Positions 1 through 8,980 of a stretch of DNA of 64,000 nt are shown here, one piece after another; within the stretch, counting starts at the first letter, position 1; each line of letters starts with the position of its first letter. The stretch is from Pedobacter psychrodurus (GTDB taxonomy: Bacteria; Bacteroidota; Bacteroidia; Sphingobacteriales; Sphingobacteriaceae), in NCBI RefSeq assembly GCF_004331735.1, contig NZ_SJSO01000003.1, positions 186,001 to 250,000 of the forward strand, read 5' to 3'. Position numbers and translations under genes: made by a program. The notes under the pieces were generated by a model. It searched no databases. It was given only the letters and a program-made list of their open reading frames with translations, and was not told the DNA's origin.

Positions 1-109
1 ATAAGCGGGGGAATCATAGAATGCATCATTCATGTTCCCTAGTTAACAAAACTTAAAAATGGTGTGCATTTTGTCGGGATCCTGAATTCTCTGCTTTATA
101 ATAGCTTTT

Positions 110-154
110 AAAAAAACCGATCAGGTAAGCATGCTTACCTGATCGGTTTTTTTT
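110..154. terminator. Perfect palindrome with A and T tracts, bidirectional terminator
   Basis: A perfect 30-base palindrome (117-146, arms ending AGCA/TGCT) is preceded by seven A and followed by eight T. This is the classic form of an intrinsic terminator working in both directions. The gene it ends on the left lies outside the window. Confidence 0.8.
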
Positions 155-517
155 ATTATCCAGCCTGTACTGTATTTGGCTCTTCCCACCACGTTAATCA
201 TCTGTTTCATCACAGTGGTGGCAGTTTTTGATTACCCTTACTTAATTTTCCGGGCAGGATTGGGTATGACCTGCTTATGGTGGGCAGTCCGGATTAATTA
301 ACGCTTATGAACTGACCGGAAAAATTTATCCTGACTGTTTTTACTAGCTTGCCGTAAAGAGCTGGGCCTGCTGAATATCTCCTTCAATAGGATGCTGCTG
401 CAGCCGCTCGGGGATAGCTGGAAGTTAAGTCTGGATAGCAAGTCATTACTAATTATTGCAAACATTTACCATGGGTAGGGGTTGATTATTTAATCAGAAT
501 AAATAAAGTGAAATAAA
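155..517. other. Gene-free stretch
   Basis: About 360 bases without a convincing reading frame on either strand. It lies between the palindromic terminator and the SnoaL-like gene, and presumably carries that gene's promoter, but I could not pick a clear -33/-7 pair. Confidence 0.4.
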
Positions 518-868
518 ATGTCGGAAAGAAACAGATCAATATTGCTCGAGGGCAATGCGGCTATAACTGCAGGTAATCATGAGGGGTTCCTCGAATTATG
601 TACAGAGGATACCAGGTGGGAATTTGTTGGTGACAGGACCATAGCCGGTAAGCAGGCTGTCCGCGAATATCTGGCTGAAACCTATACAGAGCCGCCGAAA
701 TTTAATGTAAAAGATCTGATCACTGAAGGTGAATACGTTATTGCAGTTGGGGAGATTGAGTTAAAGGAAAGAGATGGGAAATGGGTCAAATATGATTATT
801 GTGATGTCTGGCGGTTCCGGGATGGTAAGCTGTCAGACTTGCGGGGTTTTGTTATTGCAAAAGGTTAA
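518..868 (+). CDS. SnoaL-like / NTF2-fold protein
   Basis: A 116-residue single-domain protein of the nuclear transport factor 2 fold (SnoaL/ketosteroid isomerase group). The N-terminal helix has the usual pattern of a long amphipathic stretch followed by L-x-x-L-C-T-E-D-x-x-W-E. A G-K-Q-A-V-R-E-Y turn follows near residues 44-51, and then strands ending D-V-W-R-F-R-D-G-K-L near residues 97-106. Family members are small polyketide cyclases, isomerases or uncharacterised stress proteins, and the substrate cannot be read from the sequence. The length is normal for the family. The ATG follows an A-rich leader without a Shine-Dalgarno, as is common in Bacteroidota. It stands alone, with no obvious operon partner. 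Confidence 0.75.
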   Translation: MSERNRSILLEGNAAITAGNHEGFLELCTEDTRWEFVGDRTIAGKQAVREYLAETYTEPPKFNVKDLITEGEYVIAVGEIELKERDGKWVKYDYCDVWRFRDGKLSDLRGFVIAKG

Positions 869-929
869 ATTTTGTCTTCTGAACCGGATCCGTTTATTTT
901 AATTATCATTATTTACCTTTTTAACGGAA

Positions 930-1094
930 CTAAAATGCAGGATCTGCCTGTGAATTGGTTCTTTGGTCATTTTCTGCACAGATAGCGAGAGCTACCTTGC
1001 TCTGTCCGGTGTATGAACTGCTGGAAATACCAATAGGGGTTCTGTTTTGCCCAGTGGGATCAACCTTGTCAGATACTTTAAAACTAAATAGATA
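930..1094 (-). pseudogene. Open stretch of unknown origin, possible gene remnant
   Basis: The minus strand is open for about 54 codons here without an ATG. The translation looks coding rather than random (V-S-D-K-V-D-P-T-G-Q-N-R-T-P-I-G-I). I do not recognise it. It may be the 3' end of a decayed gene or a small gene with an unusual start. Confidence 0.2.
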
Positions 1095-1127
1095 TTAGTC
1101 CGAAGGTTAAACCGGAACAATTGATCT

Positions 1128-1313
1128 CTAGCACCCTTCTTCACTGTTTATAGTGTGGTCATAGCGGACCTTTTCATAACTTGAGGCCTGAGACCTAAGT
1201 TCACGGATCTCGGACATTTCTTCATAGGTGATGGCCTGGCTGCCTTTGTTCATCAGTGTATTGATCCTGAGCAATACCTTTCTATAATCTTCTACCGTTT
1301 TGATCGCGTCCAT
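1128..1313 (-). CDS. Small protein resembling the N-terminus of HigA-type antitoxins
   Basis: A 61-residue protein with the pattern I-K-T-V-E-D-Y-R-K-V-L-L-R-I-N-T-L-M. It resembles the N-terminal helical segment of HigA-type antitoxins (D/E-Y-x-x-x-L-x-x-I-x-x-L-M), followed by an E-I-R-E-L-R-S-Q-A-S-S-Y-E-K segment. In full HigA proteins a helix-turn-helix domain of about 60 residues follows; here the frame ends, so the DNA-binding part is missing. No toxin gene is adjacent. It is either a truncated antitoxin remnant or an independent small protein. The resemblance is by eye and weak. Confidence 0.35.
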   Translation of the reverse strand: MDAIKTVEDYRKVLLRINTLMNKGSQAITYEEMSEIRELRSQASSYEKVRYDHTINSEEGC

Positions 1314-1486
1314 GATATTAAATTTAAGCTAAGTTAGTTCATCATAAATTATCCTGAGCCGCAAAATTGTAAACACCGTGTGGAAAAACTGTTGGGGGGC
1401 TGCTGGGCAGGGGTATTGAAAGTATAAAATAAGCTGAATGGCGTTTACACGCAGCTTAATAAAATATTGGTCAGGACCTGTCAAAT

Positions 1487-1695
1487 GGAAACCGCTCGTC
1501 TTTGATGTGCACCGGCCGAATCGATGATCTTATTAAGGTCAACCGACTTCTCTGCCATACCTTTGATGATAATTCATGGCATGTTAAGGTTTTTAGTTTC
1601 TGTCGCTGTTCATTGATGGAAAGGTTTTTGAGATCAGCTAATAGCCGCATTTCATCTTGTGGGATATAGTTTTTGCTGCTTAATGTCCATTTCAT
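1487..1695 (-). pseudogene. Decayed reading frame, possibly an integrase N-terminus
   Basis: From an ATG at 1695 the minus strand encodes M-K-W-T-L-S-S-K-N-Y-I-P-Q-D-E-M-R-L-L. This resembles the start of some Bacteroidota tyrosine recombinases, which open with a short strand and N-Y-x-x-x-D-E. Near codon 45 the coding-like sequence appears to move to another frame (G-M-A-E-K-S-V-D-L-N-K-I-I-D-S-A-G), which suggests a frameshift. No catalytic domain follows. Function is not assigned; the integrase idea is a guess. Confidence 0.2.
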
Positions 1696-2340
1696 CACGG
1701 TAACCAACAGTTTCACCACATTAATGCCGGATTTAAACTTGCGCTTAATTTCTTTGACTGGATTGAACGGGAAAATTTTCTGTTAATTAAAATTCGTTAA
1801 CTCACGGTGATGAACTGGTTTGGAAAATTTATACTTACTGTTTTTGTCAGCTTTTGCTGCATGATCGGTGCGCTTGGGGCAAAGTATCCCCTTTCAATAT
1901 TGTTGGTGCTCGCAGCTAAGGGCTGTTGGGTGCTTTTTGTGGTTGCTTTTTTTGGAACAGGGATAAAAGGAAAAGGCTCAGGAGGGAATTTGAAGATTTT
2001 ATGCGGTGGAAGGACAGGTGGAGGTGAGCCATGGGACAGCTGGTTTAAATTGATCTTATTTGGTTGCGTGACAAGGCGGGTGTTTTGTTGGGTCTGGTAA
2101 TTTATTTTTATTAAGGTCAAATTTAGCTGGGTTTTCTTGCTGTCAGTTTAGGTCAATTTGATAATGATTGTTGGATGTATCTGGCTGTCCCCTCAGGGGC
2201 GGGCCATCTGCTGTATCTTTTGTTCCAAAAGGATGCCGCCACTGTCCCTGACAGGGAAGATAAAGATCATTATAAAAATGGACATTCAGTTAATTATTGA
2301 TATTGTTCAGTTTTCCAATGTTGATCAGTGAATTTGCTCC

Positions 2341-2892
2341 TTATTTACTATTCTGCATCTTCAGGTATGAAAGTTGCAGTCCGCACGGTAAGCGTTTAGA
2401 AAGGATCGGGTACTCCTGCCTGAACGTGGCGAGCCTTTCTGCTTCGAACCGTATCAGGGTATATAAATACCCCCTGAGCTGACCTGTTAAATGGCTAGCT
2501 GAAATCTGCTGATACAGATGGGTACACTCCGGGAAAATCTTTGGAAGGTAATTGAAATGCTTTTTACTGATGGAAACAATGGTCGTTTTTTCAATAAATT
2601 TTATTTCAAACTGGTAGCTTGGTCCAAGATCAAGTGAACTGGGGTATGGTAGGAAATCCCCTGTGTCATAAAATTCCAGAACAGATGTCTTTTGGGTTTC
2701 CTGTTCTCTCAATATTAATGCTGCAAGCCCGGTTTCGATACTGGCAAGGTAAAGTGGGATGAGCGGGCTATGCTCTATACTCGCGTTTTTTTTAAATTCA
2801 TGCACCTGCCTGATCGCCGATATATACGCGTTCATACCTATGGGTATTCCCCCAAAACGGTCGAATGCTCCTAAGTAATTTTTCTTTTCCAT
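2341..2892 (-). CDS. Crp/Fnr-like cyclic-nucleotide-binding-fold protein lacking the HTH
   Basis: A 183-residue protein with the layout of Bacteroidota Crp/Fnr regulators. A sensor-like beta region includes Y-D-T-G-D-F-L-P-Y-P near residues 75-84. A dimer-helix segment follows with R-F-E-A-E-R-L-A-T-F-R-Q-E-Y-P-I-L-S-K-R-L-P, the usual run before the DNA-binding domain. The expected recognition helix (L-G-x-x-x-E-T-L-S-R) is absent: the protein ends L-Q-L-S-Y-L-K-M-Q-N-S-K. It may therefore be a C-terminally truncated regulator or a sensor without DNA binding. It is divergent to the second Crp-like gene at 3280. Confidence 0.6.
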   Translation of the reverse strand: MEKKNYLGAFDRFGGIPIGMNAYISAIRQVHEFKKNASIEHSPLIPLYLASIETGLAALILREQETQKTSVLEFYDTGDFLPYPSSLDLGPSYQFEIKFIEKTTIVSISKKHFNYLPKIFPECTHLYQQISASHLTGQLRGYLYTLIRFEAERLATFRQEYPILSKRLPCGLQLSYLKMQNSK

Positions 2893-3279
2893 TTTTCTCT
2901 GGTTTTATTTTAAGCAAAGAAAGCTGCTTTTCGGCCTCTGTCAAGTTGCTGGATCAGCAACCCCAAGCAACCAGGCCGGTTCTGAATGCCGGGTATGCGG
3001 GTGCTGATTTAGCCTGAATGTGAATTATACTACTGTAAATCCCTGGTTTATTAGTTGTTTTTCTTGCAGAATTACCTATTTCGTCACGGAATTTCAGGGT
3101 TTCGCCACGGATGCTTTTGATTTTCATCTGAGATGGATCATTTTATCGTTGTAAACCTTAATCTCCACTGATCGATATGTACCCCGGCAACCTGATTTTT
3201 ATATCTTCTTCACATATGTTGGCGCTTATCGGTCTGAAGTCCGGGGACGATCTGGTTTCCCATAAACATTCTGCTGATC
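2893..3279. other. Intergenic region between two divergent Crp-like genes
   Basis: About 390 bases separating the divergent Crp-like genes. It must carry both promoters. I see no strong inverted repeat and no additional frame. Confidence 0.4.
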
Positions 3280-3885
3280 ATGATGGATAACAGCGAGCCC
3301 GTGCGCAGATTTTTCCGGTTTTTATCCTCCTATAGAAACCTTCCGGAAGAGCTTCATGGATATTTATTGGACAATATGAGGGGTAAATTCTATCCCGCCA
3401 GGGAAATCCTGTTCGAACATGGTGACATTGTAAAAGATGCTGTTTTCATTTTCTCGGGTTACGTTTGCGCCTATGGCTTTAATGAGTGGGGTGGCAGGCA
3501 GTTGATCAGTATCCACCCGGGCGGGGCGTTCATTGCCGCAAGGAGTTTTCTTCTTCAATCCCCCTCTGATCTGGAACTGGTGGCGCTGGCAGGTGCCTAT
3601 CTGATCTTGATCGGACATAAGGAGGTCATGGAGATTTTTGAGCGTTTTGAAGGCACACGGGAACTTGCGGTGGGGATCATAGCGGATTTTGCGGAAAAAG
3701 AGCAGATGAGACTTTTGCTTCTAAGCAAGGAAGCCAGTGCCGTAGTTCTTGAGTTTTACCGTTCTCATCCGGAAATCCTGGGCAGTGGTCTCCTGCTTGA
3801 TGCTGATCTAGCATCGTACATGCTGATCGGAGAACAGACGCTACGTAATGTGAGGATGAAGCTTATAAAGCAGGGAAAGCTGTAG
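3280..3885 (+). CDS. Crp/Fnr family regulator
   Basis: A 201-residue protein. Residues 15-120 form a cyclic-nucleotide-binding-like beta barrel (F-Y-P-A-R-E-I-L-F-E-H-G-D, then F-I-F-S-G-Y-V, then I-S-I-H-P-G-G-A-F). A dimerisation helix with E-K-E-Q-M-R-L-L-L-L-S-K-E follows. The C-terminus reads D-L-A-S-Y-M-L-I-G-E-Q-T-L-R-N-V-R, a degenerate version of the winged-helix recognition segment. It lies 125 bases upstream of the LanKC-like gene in the same direction and is a good candidate for its regulator. ATG codons at 3280 and 3283 are both possible starts. A short inverted repeat (TACTCA/TGAGTA, 3886-3901) follows the stop. Confidence 0.7.
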   Translation: MMDNSEPVRRFFRFLSSYRNLPEELHGYLLDNMRGKFYPAREILFEHGDIVKDAVFIFSGYVCAYGFNEWGGRQLISIHPGGAFIAARSFLLQSPSDLELVALAGAYLILIGHKEVMEIFERFEGTRELAVGIIADFAEKEQMRLLLLSKEASAVVLEFYRSHPEILGSGLLLDADLASYMLIGEQTLRNVRMKLIKQGKL

Positions 3886-4010
3886 TACTCAGTTTTGAGT
3901 ATTTGACAGCCAATTGCTTCCAGCGTACTTTTTGGGATGTCTGAAAACGGATTACATGGCGAAATTGGTCTTAGGTAAAGATAGATGCTTTAAACTTACA
4001 ACCTGAAAAC

Positions 4011-5324
4011 ATGGAAAGATCCAGTTCGACAATTTCAATTATCCCAGTGACAGATTATTCCCGGTTGCTAAAACGTATGGGGATCAGCTATCTCACCGAT
4101 GGGTATTATCTGGTGCATGGGGAAATAGGAAGCAGCGGATGGAAAAGAATTTATCTTTCGGTTGTAATCAGCCAGGTTCCTGGCCTTTTTGCCTTTTTGA
4201 TTCCCAAGCTGGTTTCCATGGGTATCGCTTTTGCCGTTGTCAGGGATGAACGGAGTGCGGCGATGGTACTGAATGGTGCTGCTGGTGCGGCCCATGTTGG
4301 GAAGGTAGTGATTTTGGAAGTTCCTGAGGATGTGGAAGCACTTGTATTAAGGCTTGCTCCGTTAATGGAAGGTTTTCATGGACCTGCTGTTCCGGGCAAA
4401 CGCCTTCTTTCCAAAAATATTTATGCTGATAACATTGGAACCGCTGGGCCAAAGCATCCCTTTTCAATGGTACAGGTATTGGCCGGCAAATATATTGTGA
4501 TCGCTTTGTTGAAAGATGATCCTAAGGGCGAGGTATTGAAAGCACTTTTTGTTGGTCGTTCCTGCCTGCCGAAATGGTGCCTGATCAAAGAGGGCAGGCG
4601 TTTTATGATATCCGATGCCGCAGGGCAGGATATGGGGGACAGGTTGCGATGGCAGAAACAGATTTTTGACAGGTTCTCGGGAACTTTTCCTATGCCTGCG
4701 GTTTTTGATCTATTCTCAGAAAACGGTAACAGTTATCTGGTGATGGAATGGATAAAAGGCAAAAATATCGGAAAAATTATTGATGGGATCTATAAGGGCA
4801 GGGATTGGACAGGGCTTACAGTTAAAGAAAAAAAGTTTTTGATGGGGGTGTTGATGGAAGTCATCAATATTGTTGGCAGGGTGCACGCCAACGGTTTCCT
4901 GCACCGTGACTTAAGTACCGCGAATTTTCTGGTGACTAAAAAAATGGAGATTTATCTGATCGACTGGGAACTGGCTTTTGATGTAAAAATGCAATTTCCA
5001 CTGCCACCTTTTGGGTTCGGTACGCCGGGCTTTATCTCGCCCGAGCAGAACTTAGGAGAGATCCCGTCGGCCGGGCAGGATATCTACAGCGTCTGCGCTT
5101 TAATGGTAGTGTTTTTTACGGGGATCAGGCCAGTGGATTTATCCCTGAAAGAAAGAAGAGATATGGAGGGTTATATCAATGGTAAGACGGGTGAGCCCGA
5201 TGTTGCACAAATCGTTTCACGGGGACTGGAAAGGCAGCCGGAAAAGCGGCCGGAACTTGATGAGATCAGGGAGATGGTATTGGAGCTCATAGGCAGGTTT
5301 GGTGCGGGGATAAACAAATTTTAA
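4011..5324 (+). CDS. LanKC-like lyase-kinase without a LanC cyclase domain
   Basis: A 437-residue protein aligning by eye with the first two domains of class III/IV lanthionine synthetases. Residues about 25-140 match the phosphoSer/Thr lyase-like region (G-W-K-R-I-Y-L-S, A-M-V-L-N-G, G-K-V-V-I-L-E-V-P). Residues about 185-430 are a protein kinase: Lys193 in L-I-K-E-G-R, H-R-D at 298-300, Asn305, D-W-E at 318-320 in place of D-F-G, and S-P-E at 343-345. In class III/IV enzymes a LanC-like cyclase of about 350 residues follows; here the protein ends after the kinase. Where family members often have F-K in the lyase part this one has F-A (residues 74-75), so lyase activity is uncertain. It would phosphorylate Ser/Thr on a small peptide or protein. 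It is followed at 22 bases by the MauE-like gene, probably co-transcribed. Confidence 0.7.
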   Translation: MERSSSTISIIPVTDYSRLLKRMGISYLTDGYYLVHGEIGSSGWKRIYLSVVISQVPGLFAFLIPKLVSMGIAFAVVRDERSAAMVLNGAAGAAHVGKVVILEVPEDVEALVLRLAPLMEGFHGPAVPGKRLLSKNIYADNIGTAGPKHPFSMVQVLAGKYIVIALLKDDPKGEVLKALFVGRSCLPKWCLIKEGRRFMISDAAGQDMGDRLRWQKQIFDRFSGTFPMPAVFDLFSENGNSYLVMEWIKGKNIGKIIDGIYKGRDWTGLTVKEKKFLMGVLMEVINIVGRVHANGFLHRDLSTANFLVTKKMEIYLIDWELAFDVKMQFPLPPFGFGTPGFISPEQNLGEIPSAGQDIYSVCALMVVFFTGIRPVDLSLKERRDMEGYINGKTGEPDVAQIVSRGLERQPEKRPELDEIREMVLELIGRFGAGINKF

Positions 5325-5346
5325 TTTTTGCTTAAACTACAAAACT

Positions 5347-5832
5347 ATGGAAACAACTTCAAAAAGGCAGTCTAATCTTTTCAGTTCCATTAAATTTCCG
5401 GAGCTGGTTTTAGATCTGGTGATCTACCTGTACATTTTATTGTTTTTTTATACTGCTTTTAGTAAGATGATTACTTATAGTTCTTTTGTAAAGATACTGA
5501 GCGAGCTGCCGTTGATCGGTTGGATGCATCTTTTTCTTGCAAGCTTTATCATTGTACTGGAAGTGCTATTCGGGCTTTTACTGATCTTTCCTAAAACCAG
5601 GATCAAAGGGTTATGGGTTTCTCTTTTTTTAATGGTCTGTTTTACGATTTACCTGGGTTATCACATCATGGTGCGGAGCAAACTGCCCTGCAGCTGCGGG
5701 GGCGTGATCTCCGGGATGACCTGGCCACAACATTTCTTATTCAATATTGCATTTATTCTAATGGCTATAATCGGTCTCCTGGTTAATTATTGGTTAACTA
5801 AACTAAAGATATCCACGCGCGGAAACAGGTAA
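5347..5832 (+). CDS. MauE/DoxX-type redox-associated membrane protein
   Basis: A 161-residue integral membrane protein with four hydrophobic helices (about residues 19-43, 55-80, 84-106 and 128-148). The sequence L-P-C-S-C-G-G at about residues 113-119 places a C-x-C pair between helices 3 and 4, typical of the MauE/DoxX group. These proteins pass electrons or support disulfide formation in the cell envelope. The gene lies between the LanKC-like kinase and the small secreted protein, and a TlpA-type thioredoxin operon faces it. That places it in a thiol-disulfide pathway for an exported product. The partner is inferred from position only. Confidence 0.75.
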   Translation: METTSKRQSNLFSSIKFPELVLDLVIYLYILLFFYTAFSKMITYSSFVKILSELPLIGWMHLFLASFIIVLEVLFGLLLIFPKTRIKGLWVSLFLMVCFTIYLGYHIMVRSKLPCSCGGVISGMTWPQHFLFNIAFILMAIIGLLVNYWLTKLKISTRGNR

Positions 5833-5891
5833 ATTCTCTGACCTGTCAAAAGAAACAGGGGAATCTTAAACATAATACAAAAACAAAAATC

Positions 5892-6176
5892 ATGAAAAAG
5901 TTAATTTTCGGAATGCTTGTGGCCGTAACGGCTGTGGGCGGAAGCGTAGCCACTTACGCTTCAACAATGTTTAATGCTAATGGTAAACTGACACCTCAAT
6001 GGTACAGGTACAATGGAGGTTCGCCAACTGATGGTAACAACTATACAGCCACCGTCAGCCTGCCTTCGGAATGTGGTGGATCGGCAACGCTTTGTGCCAT
6101 CCTGGCACCTGAAAATCCGGATAATTTAGGTCATCCGATCGTAGAACAGAAAACCGATACGGAGTTCAAAAATTAA
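5892..6176 (+). CDS. Small secreted Cys-containing protein, DUF6520-like
   Basis: A 94-residue protein with a clear Sec signal peptide (M-K-K-L-I-F-G-M-L-V-A-V, cleavage around A-T-Y-A-S at 20-24). The mature part of about 70 residues has two cysteines, in S-E-C-G-G and T-L-C-A, and is rich in Ser, Thr, Gly and Asn. It resembles the small exported DUF6520 proteins of Bacteroidota, which lie next to MauE/DoxX genes. It ends the three-gene + strand operon just before a strong terminator. A processed peptide substrate of the upstream kinase is possible, but its Sec signal differs from a usual lanthipeptide leader. Confidence 0.6.
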   Translation: MKKLIFGMLVAVTAVGGSVATYASTMFNANGKLTPQWYRYNGGSPTDGNNYTATVSLPSECGGSATLCAILAPENPDNLGHPIVEQKTDTEFKN

Positions 6177-6178
6177 AC

Positions 6179-6214
6179 AAAAAAGCACGCTGGAAATTTT
6201 CAGCGTGCTTTTTT
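6179..6214. terminator. Bidirectional intrinsic terminator
   Basis: Stem AGCACGCTG/CAGCGTGCT with an 8-base loop, flanked by A and T tracts. It lies between the convergent DUF6520-like gene and TlpA-like gene and would end both transcripts. Confidence 0.9.
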
Positions 6215-6216
6215 TG

Positions 6217-7542
6217 TCAACGGTCCCTGATGACAAGCATCTCTGTATCCATTTTTTTCTCAATCAGATCCAGACCGTATCCATGAAGGTCTTTACGGAT
6301 TACTTCAAGATTAAACATGGTGGATAGGCGCAGCGTTACTTTTCCAGTATATCCTGTGTCATCTGTGACCGGCAGGGCCTGATCCGAATCAATTGCCGAT
6401 AGCCCGCGGGCAATCAGCTCAGAAAACGTTCCATTGACAATCTCGAATGATCTATCTTTTTTTTGACGTATCGCATGGGGATCGGTTTCATTGCCTGCAA
6501 ATTTCTTTTTCTTTCCCCTTTTTACGATCGCAAGACAGGTGATGTTCCTTTTTTCAATGGCTATGTGGTATGGAAGGAGCCGGTTGAGGTCGGCCATCAT
6601 CAGCTCATCACGCAGTGGCTTATTGATGAGCGGAATGGCGACATCATAACACCACTGGTTTTCAGTCCGCCAGCGTGAATTGTCTGCATAGTTTACCGGG
6701 TGGTAAAACCTGGTGCTGTCCTTAACTTCCAGGACGAGTCTGTTGTCATGATAAAACTTTTGTCTGTATCCTGCAAGGGTTGATTCCCTGATCAAATTGA
6801 GCAGTAGGAAATTGATGCACCTGAACCTGTATGTTTTTGTCAGCGTATCTGTCTCTTCGGCTTTCATTGAATTCTGCCATTCACCTGCCTCCTTATAGAG
6901 CATGGAATAAAATTTAAGGTTTTTCAGTTGTCTGCCCCCACCGTCCAGATATAGCGGTGCTTTAAAATTAAAGCTGCCTGTATCCTTCTTGAGTACCAGA
7001 TCAATCTTTTTTTCTTGTAGGAGTGCATTTACATTTTCGGCTGTGGCATCGGTTCCGCGGGCTATAAACTTCACCTTGCCGTCTTTTCCTATCCAAATGT
7101 GATGTGGAACGGCCCGGTGCGGAAAGAGCTGGTGGAGGATGGTATCAGCGGTTATTGAGCCGATGCCCTCAGGTACACCCGGTACGGTATGATCATCGTT
7201 CGGCCTGGAGGCAATTGCCTTGAACTGTTTATCGATCTGCGGTTGGGTATTGTTTGTTACCAGTAAGGTACGCAGGTCTTCCTTAAACCGGTTTTCAAGT
7301 TTTACCATTTCCGGCATTGCAGATATGCATGCGCTGCACCAAATGTTCCAAAAGTCGAGTATGAGCAGTTTTCCCCGCAGTTCACGGGTATTGATGCTCA
7401 GCTGTTTTCCGTTCAGTTTGTAACTGAGATTAAGGTCGGGAATCGTGTCGCCGACTTCCAGGCGCTTATAGTTTTTCTGTTGGGCAAAAAGGGTGCTGCC
7501 TGCAAGCATGGCAAGCAACACACAAATTATGATCTTTTTCAT
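6217..7542 (-). CDS. TlpA-like exported thioredoxin-domain protein
   Basis: A 441-residue protein with a signal peptide (residues 1-20, ending L-F-A-Q). A thioredoxin-like domain of the TlpA/ResA type covers residues 30-180: L-D-F-W-N-I-W-C-S-A-C has its redox pair at Cys69 and Cys72, and P-H-H-I-W-I-G-K-D-G-K-V comes later. The remaining 260 residues form a second region of unknown fold, seen in Bacteroidota proteins encoded beside SusC/SusD pairs. It is the last gene of the SusC-SusD-TlpA operon, with 7 bases between its start and the SusD stop. It would keep periplasmic thiols reduced. With the facing MauE-like gene, two envelope redox proteins sit within 2 kb. Confidence 0.85.
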   Translation of the reverse strand: MKKIIICVLLAMLAGSTLFAQQKNYKRLEVGDTIPDLNLSYKLNGKQLSINTRELRGKLLILDFWNIWCSACISAMPEMVKLENRFKEDLRTLLVTNNTQPQIDKQFKAIASRPNDDHTVPGVPEGIGSITADTILHQLFPHRAVPHHIWIGKDGKVKFIARGTDATAENVNALLQEKKIDLVLKKDTGSFNFKAPLYLDGGGRQLKNLKFYSMLYKEAGEWQNSMKAEETDTLTKTYRFRCINFLLLNLIRESTLAGYRQKFYHDNRLVLEVKDSTRFYHPVNYADNSRWRTENQWCYDVAIPLINKPLRDELMMADLNRLLPYHIAIEKRNITCLAIVKRGKKKKFAGNETDPHAIRQKKDRSFEIVNGTFSELIARGLSAIDSDQALPVTDDTGYTGKVTLRLSTMFNLEVIRKDLHGYGLDLIEKKMDTEMLVIRDR

Positions 7543-7549
7543 CTTACTG

Positions 7550-8968
7550 TTATTTGTTGTAACCTGGGTTCTGTTCTAAAAATGGATTGAGCCTCAGCTG
7601 TTCTTCAGGGATGGGCCAGAGTATAGCTGTTGCGGTCCATGTATCGGGTTTAACTGCTTTTAATATCTTATCTGCCCTTCCGGTGCGCTGAAGGTCAAGC
7701 CATCTGTGTCCCATTTCGCACATCAGCTCAGTCTGTCTTTCTTTTTCCATTGCAAGCAGGGCCTCGGCTTTGGAAATGGATCCCGAAAGGTCTGGGACTG
7801 GGTTCGGTAAGGTCGGTGCGGGCGCTGGTCTTGCCCTTTTGCGGATTACATTTAAATCTGCAATGCCGTTTTCAATATCTCCAAGCTGGATCCTTGCCTC
7901 TCCCCTGATAAGGTACTGTTCAGCCAGGCGAAGCACCATAAGGTATTCACTCAGTACCGAGGTGTTGATCACCCTGTATTTTGCGGGGTAGGCATAGCTC
8001 TGGCCCAGGAATATCCGGCTTGCTATCCATGCGCTTTTGCGCAGGTCTGCTGGTTCAAAGGCGGAGAGCAGTGCAGGTGTGATGACGTATTTTGGCTGTT
8101 CAGCCGCGGTAGCGGGCAAAAATGTCAGGCCATCTGGGGTGTTCTGGTTGGTCTGGGTGGGGTACAGCTGGAGGATGGCCTCACTGCTGTTCTTGAGGAA
8201 AACTTTGGAGGGATCGGTAAGCATTGTATACTTTTTACTTTCTATTACGGCATTGGCGCTTTGCTGGGCCAGGGCCCATTCTCCATTGTACAGGTAGGCC
8301 CTTGCCAGGAGCGCCATGGCGGCATAGCGGTTGGCACGCACCTTTTCACCTCCGGTCTGCTCGCCTAATAGTTCTACAGCTTCCTTAAGATCCTCGATAA
8401 TAAACTGCATGACCTGCGCTTTTGGGCTCCTTGGGAATGTGGCGTTGCTTTGGTAACGGGTGTCTGTGATGAGTGGTACATCGCCAAAAAGGCTGCTCAG
8501 GTTAAGATATAGGTAGGCCCTGATAAATTTTGCCTCTCCGGTCAGGTTGGCTTTTAATGCTGGGCTGACTCCGCTACCGGTGTTTAATTCGCCGATTGCG
8601 GCGTTTGCAAAATAGATGTACTGGTAGCCCAGGTTCCAGAAATTGGTGTTCAGTGCCGGCGAGCTGATGCGGGTAAGCTGGCTGAGCGCAAACTCCCCCT
8701 GGTTGCCGGGTTCATAGTTTACGGTTTCATCGGCATACATTGCGGCATATGGGGTAATGGCCTGGATGAATCCGCTCTGGCTCAAGCGGCTGTAGATGCC
8801 GGCAATTGCGGCGGATGCGGTGGCGTCGCTTGAAAAAACGGTAGCGGCCGTCAGCTGGTTAACGGGGGGAGGGATTTCGACGAATTTTTTACAGGATCCC
8901 ATGGCCAGTGTTAGTCCGGTGAACAGGGCAAAATAGATATGGAGCGGTTTTTTGTGCTGTGATTTCAT
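7550..8968 (-). CDS. SusD/RagB-family outer-membrane lipoprotein
   Basis: A 472-residue protein with a lipoprotein signal (L-A-M-G-S-C-K-K, Cys26). The SusD-like helical fold shows the SusD N-terminal region and the C-terminal RagB/SusD signature with R-L-A-E-Q-Y-L-I-R-G-E-A-R. This is followed by E-K-E-R-Q-T-E-L-M-C-E-M-G-H-R-W-L-D-L-Q-R-T-G-R-A, and the end Q-L-R-L-N-P-F-L-E-Q-N-P-G-Y. SusD proteins form the surface lid of a SusC transporter and bind oligosaccharides or peptides. The SusC partner is 12 bases upstream. No glycoside hydrolase is in the operon, so a peptide or protein ligand is as likely as a glycan. Confidence 0.92.
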   Translation of the reverse strand: MKSQHKKPLHIYFALFTGLTLAMGSCKKFVEIPPPVNQLTAATVFSSDATASAAIAGIYSRLSQSGFIQAITPYAAMYADETVNYEPGNQGEFALSQLTRISSPALNTNFWNLGYQYIYFANAAIGELNTGSGVSPALKANLTGEAKFIRAYLYLNLSSLFGDVPLITDTRYQSNATFPRSPKAQVMQFIIEDLKEAVELLGEQTGGEKVRANRYAAMALLARAYLYNGEWALAQQSANAVIESKKYTMLTDPSKVFLKNSSEAILQLYPTQTNQNTPDGLTFLPATAAEQPKYVITPALLSAFEPADLRKSAWIASRIFLGQSYAYPAKYRVINTSVLSEYLMVLRLAEQYLIRGEARIQLGDIENGIADLNVIRKRARPAPAPTLPNPVPDLSGSISKAEALLAMEKERQTELMCEMGHRWLDLQRTGRADKILKAVKPDTWTATAILWPIPEEQLRLNPFLEQNPGYNK

Positions 8969-8980
8969 AATTTCTGTTTT

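Noticed and set aside
1797..2120. Open frames on both strands (about 100 codons each)
   Set aside because: Neither translation looks like a natural protein: one is proline/threonine-rich, the other ends in Trp/Gly/Cys-rich sequence. I could not decide for either.
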